DNA from: a virus
Length of the DNA: 64,000 nt
IMG/VR virus record: IMGVR_UViG_3300012931_000759
Span: 62,001 to 126,000 of that record
Direction: 5' to 3' (one strand)
The notes under the pieces are model-generated. The model was not told the origin of the DNA, searched no databases, and was given only the letters and a program-made list of their open reading frames with translations. This document shows, in pieces, positions 60,061 to 64,000 of the stretch. The first letter of the stretch is position 1; every line of letters begins with the position of its first letter. The position numbers and the translations under genes are program-made.

Positions 60061-61182
60061 ATGTTTCCAATATATTTAGACAACCACGCGACCACTAGGC
60101 CGGATCCGCGCGTCCTGGAGGCGATGGATCCTTGGTTGCGGACCGAGTACGGCAATCCTGCCAGCCGGTCTCATCAACATGGCTGGAGAGCCGAGGAGGC
60201 CGTCGAATTGGCCCGCGCGCAGGTCGCGGCCCTCGTGGGAGCGAAGTCCTCGGAGATTTTCTTTACAGCCGGAGCCACCGAATCCAACAACATTGTGCTG
60301 AAGGGCCTTGTCGGAGGGATTGTAGCCACAGCTGTAGAGCACAAGTCCGTCCTAGCTCCATGCACATGGATAGGGGTCCGGTTCCCTAGGCGCATTGTGT
60401 TCGTGGGTGTAGACCACACCGGTACAGTTGATCCGGAGGATATGGTCGACAAGGTAGATCCGCATATCGGCCTGGTGTCGACCATGCTCGCGAACAATGA
60501 GGTTGGGGCGATACAGCCGGTCGGTGAGGTGGTGCATCTCGTAGCTGGCTGCGGTACGCTTGTACATTCGGACATGGCGCAGGCCGTCGGAAGGATTCCG
60601 GTTGATCTTGAGGCCCTAGGCGTTCACTTTGCCTCTTTCTCGGCACACAAGATGTACGGCCCGAAGGGGATCGGCGCTCTGTATATCCGCGAGGAGGTGG
60701 AGCATCTGCTGACGCCGCTCGTCCATGGTGGCGGTCAGGAACGCGGCATGAGGAGCGGTACGCTGAATGTTCCTGCGATCGTGGGTTTCGGAAAGGCCTG
60801 CGAGATCGCGACGGCGGAGATGGCTGCGGAATCGATCCGGATCAGCAGGCTTCGCGATACTCTACAGGAGTCGATCATAGATGCTGTTCCTGGCGTGGTT
60901 ATCCATGGCGGTCACAATCGCTTGCCAGGCAACCTCAGTGTCTCGCTGCCCTGCCGCGACATGGATGCTTTCATGGCGTTCGTGGCCGACGAGGTGTCGC
61001 TATCGTTCGGAAGCGCCTGTATGTCGAATTCCGGGAAGTCGCACGTGTTGGAGGCGATGGGTGTAAGCGACGACGAGGCACGTCGCACTGTGAGGATCGG
61101 CCTCGGGCGCTTTAATACCGAGGATGAAATATCCAAGGCTGTGGATGCTATTGTCCGAGCCCTTGACACGGCTAACAGGTAA
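60061..61182 (+). CDS. Cysteine desulfurase (IscS/NifS family)
   Basis: The protein is 373 aa, full length. PIYLDNHATTRPDPRVLEAM, FTAGATESNNIVLKG, VEHKSVLAP, LANNEVGAIQPV, the PLP lysine in SFSAHKMYGPKGIGALY and the sulfur-carrying Cys in LSFGSACMSNSGKSHVLEA are all present. The enzyme takes sulfur from cysteine for Fe-S clusters, tRNA thiolation or DNA phosphorothioation. It stands alone here, without iscU, mnmA or dnd genes in the window. The Fe-S type UDG at 37872 could be a client. Confidence 0.94.
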   Translation: MFPIYLDNHATTRPDPRVLEAMDPWLRTEYGNPASRSHQHGWRAEEAVELARAQVAALVGAKSSEIFFTAGATESNNIVLKGLVGGIVATAVEHKSVLAPCTWIGVRFPRRIVFVGVDHTGTVDPEDMVDKVDPHIGLVSTMLANNEVGAIQPVGEVVHLVAGCGTLVHSDMAQAVGRIPVDLEALGVHFASFSAHKMYGPKGIGALYIREEVEHLLTPLVHGGGQERGMRSGTLNVPAIVGFGKACEIATAEMAAESIRISRLRDTLQESIIDAVPGVVIHGGHNRLPGNLSVSLPCRDMDAFMAFVADEVSLSFGSACMSNSGKSHVLEAMGVSDDEARRTVRIGLGRFNTEDEISKAVDAIVRALDTANR

Positions 61183-61258
61183 GGATAAGATGTTGGAGCA
61201 ATCTGCTGTTGGCCAAAAAGATTCCTAACCATAACTATTAATACCTTTGTATTACTAC

Positions 61259-61620
61259 ATGGAGAAACTAGTGACGACCCGAGAAGCGTGCGAAACATTG
61301 GGTGTTCATCCGAACACGCTTTGGCGATGGGAAACCAAAGGGAACCAAGATTATCTACGCCCGAGTGAGCACCAATGACCAACGCCCCGACCTTGAAAAT
61401 CAAATCCGATTTCTCAAGAGTCATTGACGTTTCTGAGGCATATACGAGTAAGACTTGTTCCTATTGTGGAAAAATATACAACATAGGAAGCAAGAAAGTC
61501 TTACGGTGCGGTTGCGGAGCAACCGTGGATCGAGATTTAAATGGCGCACGGGGAATTTATCTCCGTGCCTTGATGGCTATATCCGTTCCTGCGGATAGCG
61601 GGAATGTAACCGTCTGTTAG
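61259..61620 (+). mobile_element. IS607-family remnant (tnpA start fused to tnpB end)
   Basis: ATG 61259 gives the helix-turn-helix of an IS607 TnpA (TTREACETLGVHPNTLWRWE). After a shift, IIY ARVSTNDQRPDLENQI supplies the catalytic Ser segment. It then jumps to a TnpB C-terminal zinc finger and RuvC Asp (KTCSYCGKIYNIGS, GCGATVDRDLNGARGIYLRA). The middle of both genes is deleted. This copy keeps the TnpA part that the 52993 gene lacks. Confidence 0.85.
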
Positions 61621-61677
61621 GTTTGCCCAGCTATGGGTAAATCTAGATAGGCGGAAAGGTAGCAGGAGAATGGAACC

Positions 61678-62106
61678 ATGAGAAAGATTTTTCTGATCTT
61701 AGCAATCCTGGTCGCGTTTGCGGTCGGATCAGCGTGCTCGCGTAAAGTCACGCAAATCACTCCGACGAAACCCACTATACAGCAAAAGACCGAATTGTCG
61801 CAGGATGTCCCAGTTCTCAAGCCCCGATGGACAGTGTCTATCGTGGACCATTGGCTCGTTCGGCGCCCATCGGGCCAGGTCAAGGACCTGGTTGCTATCA
61901 CGTTCGTAGTCAAAAACACGGCTCCAAAGGACGTTAAGGTCCGGGTTATCTGTAATTTCGCCGATGACGGATCCCTGTTCGGCGAGAGTATTCCGCAGAG
62001 GATCGGCGCCAATTCCGATGCCAAGTTGATGGTGCGGGGATTTCGGCGTTGTCCGGATGAGCTCAGCCGGGAATCGTTCGACTGCCGCGTCGAGCCGGTG
62101 AGCTAA
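61678..62106 (+). CDS. Lipoprotein
   Basis: The protein is 142 aa. A signal peptide with lipobox (IFLILAILVAFAVGSAC) is followed by a Thr/Pro-rich linker (TQITPTKPTIQQKTELS) and a beta domain with LVAITFVVKNTAPKDVKVRV, typical of Ig-like FxxP or DUF-type envelope lipoproteins. It is probably anchored in the host envelope, perhaps blocking superinfection. Confidence 0.78.
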   Translation: MRKIFLILAILVAFAVGSACSRKVTQITPTKPTIQQKTELSQDVPVLKPRWTVSIVDHWLVRRPSGQVKDLVAITFVVKNTAPKDVKVRVICNFADDGSLFGESIPQRIGANSDAKLMVRGFRRCPDELSRESFDCRVEPVS

Positions 62107-62108
62107 CC

Positions 62109-62555
62109 ATGTGCTGGAGTAGCAAACTGAAGACATCATTAGGGTTGAAGGTAAATGCCAACAAAGTGCCCGGCCTTCCCACACTTGCCTCCTACGAGCG
62201 TGCGCTGGCAATTTTGATCGAAGAGTGCGCAAAGAGGCTTGACCCGTCCGCCGTGTCGAAAGCCGTGTCGTCTGTCACGGTCGAATGGTGGGATAAGATA
62301 GCTCCACGGCCGTCTACAGGTGTACTTGATACCGTGGTGGTGGATGGCGATGCGATCTACAGCGGCCTGACAATCGGGACGGTGTGTAAGGTTGCCTGGC
62401 GCGGAAAGTTCTACAGGAGCGCGTTCTGCCACGAGATTTTACACGTTGTCGGGGCGGTAGCCCTGAATGACGCCGATCCTGGACATGTCAACAATCTCCT
62501 ATGGAAAGAGCTGGAATCAGCGGCAAACGGTCGACTGGCGGCCGAGCAGCTCTAA
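62109..62555 (+). CDS. HExxH metallopeptidase-like protein
   Basis: The protein is 148 aa. KFYRSAFCHEILHVVGAVALND then DADPGHVN gives an HExxH zinc motif plus a downstream His (HEILHxxx..GH), consistent with a small zincin. There is no signal peptide. It starts 3 bases after the lipoprotein stop, so it may be co-expressed. Confidence 0.7.
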   Translation: MCWSSKLKTSLGLKVNANKVPGLPTLASYERALAILIEECAKRLDPSAVSKAVSSVTVEWWDKIAPRPSTGVLDTVVVDGDAIYSGLTIGTVCKVAWRGKFYRSAFCHEILHVVGAVALNDADPGHVNNLLWKELESAANGRLAAEQL

Positions 62556-62572
62556 CTCTGCTAGGAGGGCCG

Positions 62573-63136
62573 ATGGCAGGCAAGAAAAGGAAGGCGTCTT
62601 GGACCAAGGCGCAGCTGGACACTCTTCACGAATGTTGGAAGGCCTCACAGACTCGCCAGAAGTACTTAGAACTTGTCGCGCAGAGGATGCCGGAGATCCC
62701 GCCACCCACGGCGCTGTTGCTTGCCCGAAAGCTTTCACGATCCGACCGCGACTGGCAGATGACGGCCAGGCGGAAGGAGCGCGAGTGCGAGGAGCGCCAG
62801 CTGGCCAAGGAGCGGAACCGGCAGGACAGGTTGCGTCGTCACGACGAGCGGCAGCGTGCCAAGGAGTGGAAAGGGCAGCGGGAGGCGATACGTGAGGCGC
62901 TGTCCAAGAAGCACGCCGAACAGGTTGAGGAGGTTGTGGGCAGTGAGTTCTTCTTTTGCCCGGATACACGCCAGCACGTGTGTCACCTCTCCTGCGTGTT
63001 TAGAGTGTTCTCGAAGGACGACAAGTACGGTTTTGTACATGGTGGACCGTGCGATAAGTGCGAGCGCATGGATGAGCATATCCCAGCCTTGGAACGGATA
63101 ATTGGAGGTTTAGGCGATGAAGGACAAAAATCTTGA
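62573..63136 (+). CDS. Basic coiled-coil protein with Cys/His C terminus
   Basis: The protein is 187 aa from ATG 62573 with AGGAGG upstream; a longer frame from 62501 would overlap the previous gene. SWTKAQLDTLHECWKASQTR resembles a Myb/SANT-like helix-turn-helix. A Arg/Glu-rich coiled coil (residues ~65-120) follows, then FFCPDTRQHVCHLSCVF and CDKCERMDEH, a probable zinc site. It could be a DNA-binding architectural protein. Confidence 0.68.
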   Translation: MAGKKRKASWTKAQLDTLHECWKASQTRQKYLELVAQRMPEIPPPTALLLARKLSRSDRDWQMTARRKERECEERQLAKERNRQDRLRRHDERQRAKEWKGQREAIREALSKKHAEQVEEVVGSEFFFCPDTRQHVCHLSCVFRVFSKDDKYGFVHGGPCDKCERMDEHIPALERIIGGLGDEGQKS

Positions 63137-63614
63137 CGATATCAGACCGGCAAGGGGTGTGAAGCTGGGACACAAGGCTGCTCCTCAGCCGCAGCGGTCG
63201 GTAAGGGCGCAGGTAGTCAAGGATGTCCAGCAGCCCACCAGCGACATTTCTCCGCCTACCGAGGAGGCCGCCAAAATTGTCCTGGAGAACAATAGGGCCA
63301 AGGAGGTTCTGATCGAGGCGATCAAGGGCGTCAACCGCCTGATGAACAGGCGCATCCTACCCGAGAACCGGTCGGTCAGGGAAAACGACGAAGAGAAGGT
63401 GGCTATAACGGATCTGGTAAATGCTGCCATCGTCATGGAGGGCCTTAGCCCCGGCGAGGGACTGCTTGGAATGGCAACCTTGGCCGTACGGCAGGGACTG
63501 TCGCTGCGCGACGCTGGCAACCATCTGGCGTACGAACTGGAGCTGGCACGCCGCGAATTAGCCGAGCTGCGCAAGCGCCTGGATATCTGTGAGAAGACCA
63601 AGTCCGATGGCTGA
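63117..63614 (+). CDS. Hypothetical protein
   Basis: The protein is 165 aa. A low-complexity N terminus (PQPQRSVRAQVVKDVQQPTS) is followed by helices (EVLIEAIKGVNRLMNRR, AITDLVNAAIVMEGLSPGEG and a C-terminal coiled coil ELELARRELAELRKRL). It overlaps both neighbours. No family is recognised. Confidence 0.66.
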   Translation: MKDKNLDDIRPARGVKLGHKAAPQPQRSVRAQVVKDVQQPTSDISPPTEEAAKIVLENNRAKEVLIEAIKGVNRLMNRRILPENRSVRENDEEKVAITDLVNAAIVMEGLSPGEGLLGMATLAVRQGLSLRDAGNHLAYELELARRELAELRKRLDICEKTKSDG

Positions 63615-63780
63615 TGCTCACGGCGTGATATCCTCCGTACTAGAGGAGCTGGACACTGAATATACAGAGTACCAGGAACTCCACTGTAGGTACCATATAC
63701 GCGAGGACGATGTCGCAAAGATCGTCCACAAGCGGCTTGTTGAGCTGTGTAAGCGGCTCTTGAGGGAGATACCCAGATAA
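63607..63780 (+). CDS. Small helical protein
   Basis: The protein is 57 aa, overlapping the previous stop. It is rich in Glu/Leu/Tyr helices (SSVLEELDTEYTEYQELH). Its stop abuts the next ATG (TAATG). No family is recognised. Confidence 0.6.
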   Translation: MADAHGVISSVLEELDTEYTEYQELHCRYHIREDDVAKIVHKRLVELCKRLLREIPR

Positions 63781-64000
63781 TGACGGATCCGGGAATTGTC
63801 CTCGGCGACACGCTTCGCCAGTTTAAGATTAGGGCGAGGGTCAAGCAGTGCCGCCGTGAGGGGGCGTTCCTCGTCTGCGATATCATGCTGGAGCCAGGCG
63901 GCAAGGTCAGGCAGATAGAGCGGCACAGTATGGAGATTGCGCTTGCGATCCGTGCTACAGTCGAGCCGCTGGTGTATCCAGTGCCCTCCGAGGGTATTGT
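63780..64000 (+). CDS. Hypothetical protein, 5' end only
   Basis: ATG 63780 overlaps the upstream TAA and the frame runs to the window edge without a stop. Visible residues (GIVLGDTLRQFKIRARVKQC, GAFLVCDIMLEPGGKVRQIE) suggest a beta-rich protein. No family is recognised. Confidence 0.6.
   Translation, partial: MTDPGIVLGDTLRQFKIRARVKQCRREGAFLVCDIMLEPGGKVRQIERHSMEIALAIRATVEPLVYPVPSEGI

Overview
This window reads as about 64 kb of a large tailed double-stranded DNA phage with a bacterial host, probably from an uncultivated lineage. The signs are tightly packed genes nearly all on the + strand, ATGA or GTGA overlaps and GGAGG ribosome sites, many free-standing homing endonucleases, tRNA genes scattered between protein genes, and repetitive tail-fibre-like proteins. 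There is also a broad set of nucleotide, DNA and translation enzymes. I see no terminase, capsid, portal or DNA polymerase here, so this is accessory and metabolic sequence leading into a tail or adhesin block. The host cannot be named from the sequence. Several lipoproteins and an exported L,D-transpeptidase suggest a bacterium with peptidoglycan, perhaps Gram-negative.

Layout. 0-3.6 kb: a ubiquitin-like cassette (JAMM protease, small candidate ubiquitin-like protein, E1/ThiF enzyme and a small fourth gene) behind an HNH endonuclease. 3.6-16 kb: a tRNA-rich stretch (Glu, Val, Ile, Arg, Asn, Leu, Ser, Pro and several degenerate copies) with two glycosyltransferase-like genes, a nucleoside hydrolase, a methyltransferase and many small unknowns. 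The tRNA-Asn carries a 49-nt insertion inside its anticodon. 16-30 kb: a MazG-type pyrophosphohydrolase, M42 aminopeptidase, metallophosphatase, L,D-transpeptidase, nucleotidyltransferase, EF-Ts and a DUF488-exonuclease fusion.

30-46 kb: a C5 methyltransferase next to a NaeI-like endonuclease fused to a Nudix domain, a short RF1-type release factor, ADP-ribosylglycohydrolase, YqeY, uracil-DNA glycosylase, a duplicated endonuclease VII, Pth2, dCMP deaminase, deoxyribosyltransferase, RNase HII, YacG and a second C5 methyltransferase. 46-51 kb: an HNH gene and a gyrase B gene with two inteins. 51-60 kb: paralogous tail or adhesin genes split by an IS607-family element. 60-64 kb: cysteine desulfurase, a second IS607 remnant, a lipoprotein, an HExxH protein and unknown phage genes.

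The genes suggest a phage that maintains its own translation (tRNAs, EF-Ts, RF1-like factor, Pth2) and nucleotide pools (MazG, DUF5664-like, dCMP deaminase, deoxyribosyltransferase, nucleoside hydrolase), modifies and possibly restricts DNA, and controls gyrase (GyrB plus a YacG-like inhibitor). About a dozen genes are interrupted. Most interruptions are single-base shifts, often in homopolymers, and three are in-frame TAG codons where glutamine would fit. This mix suggests residual long-read sequencing errors, real gene decay, or both, and should be settled before the broken genes are interpreted.
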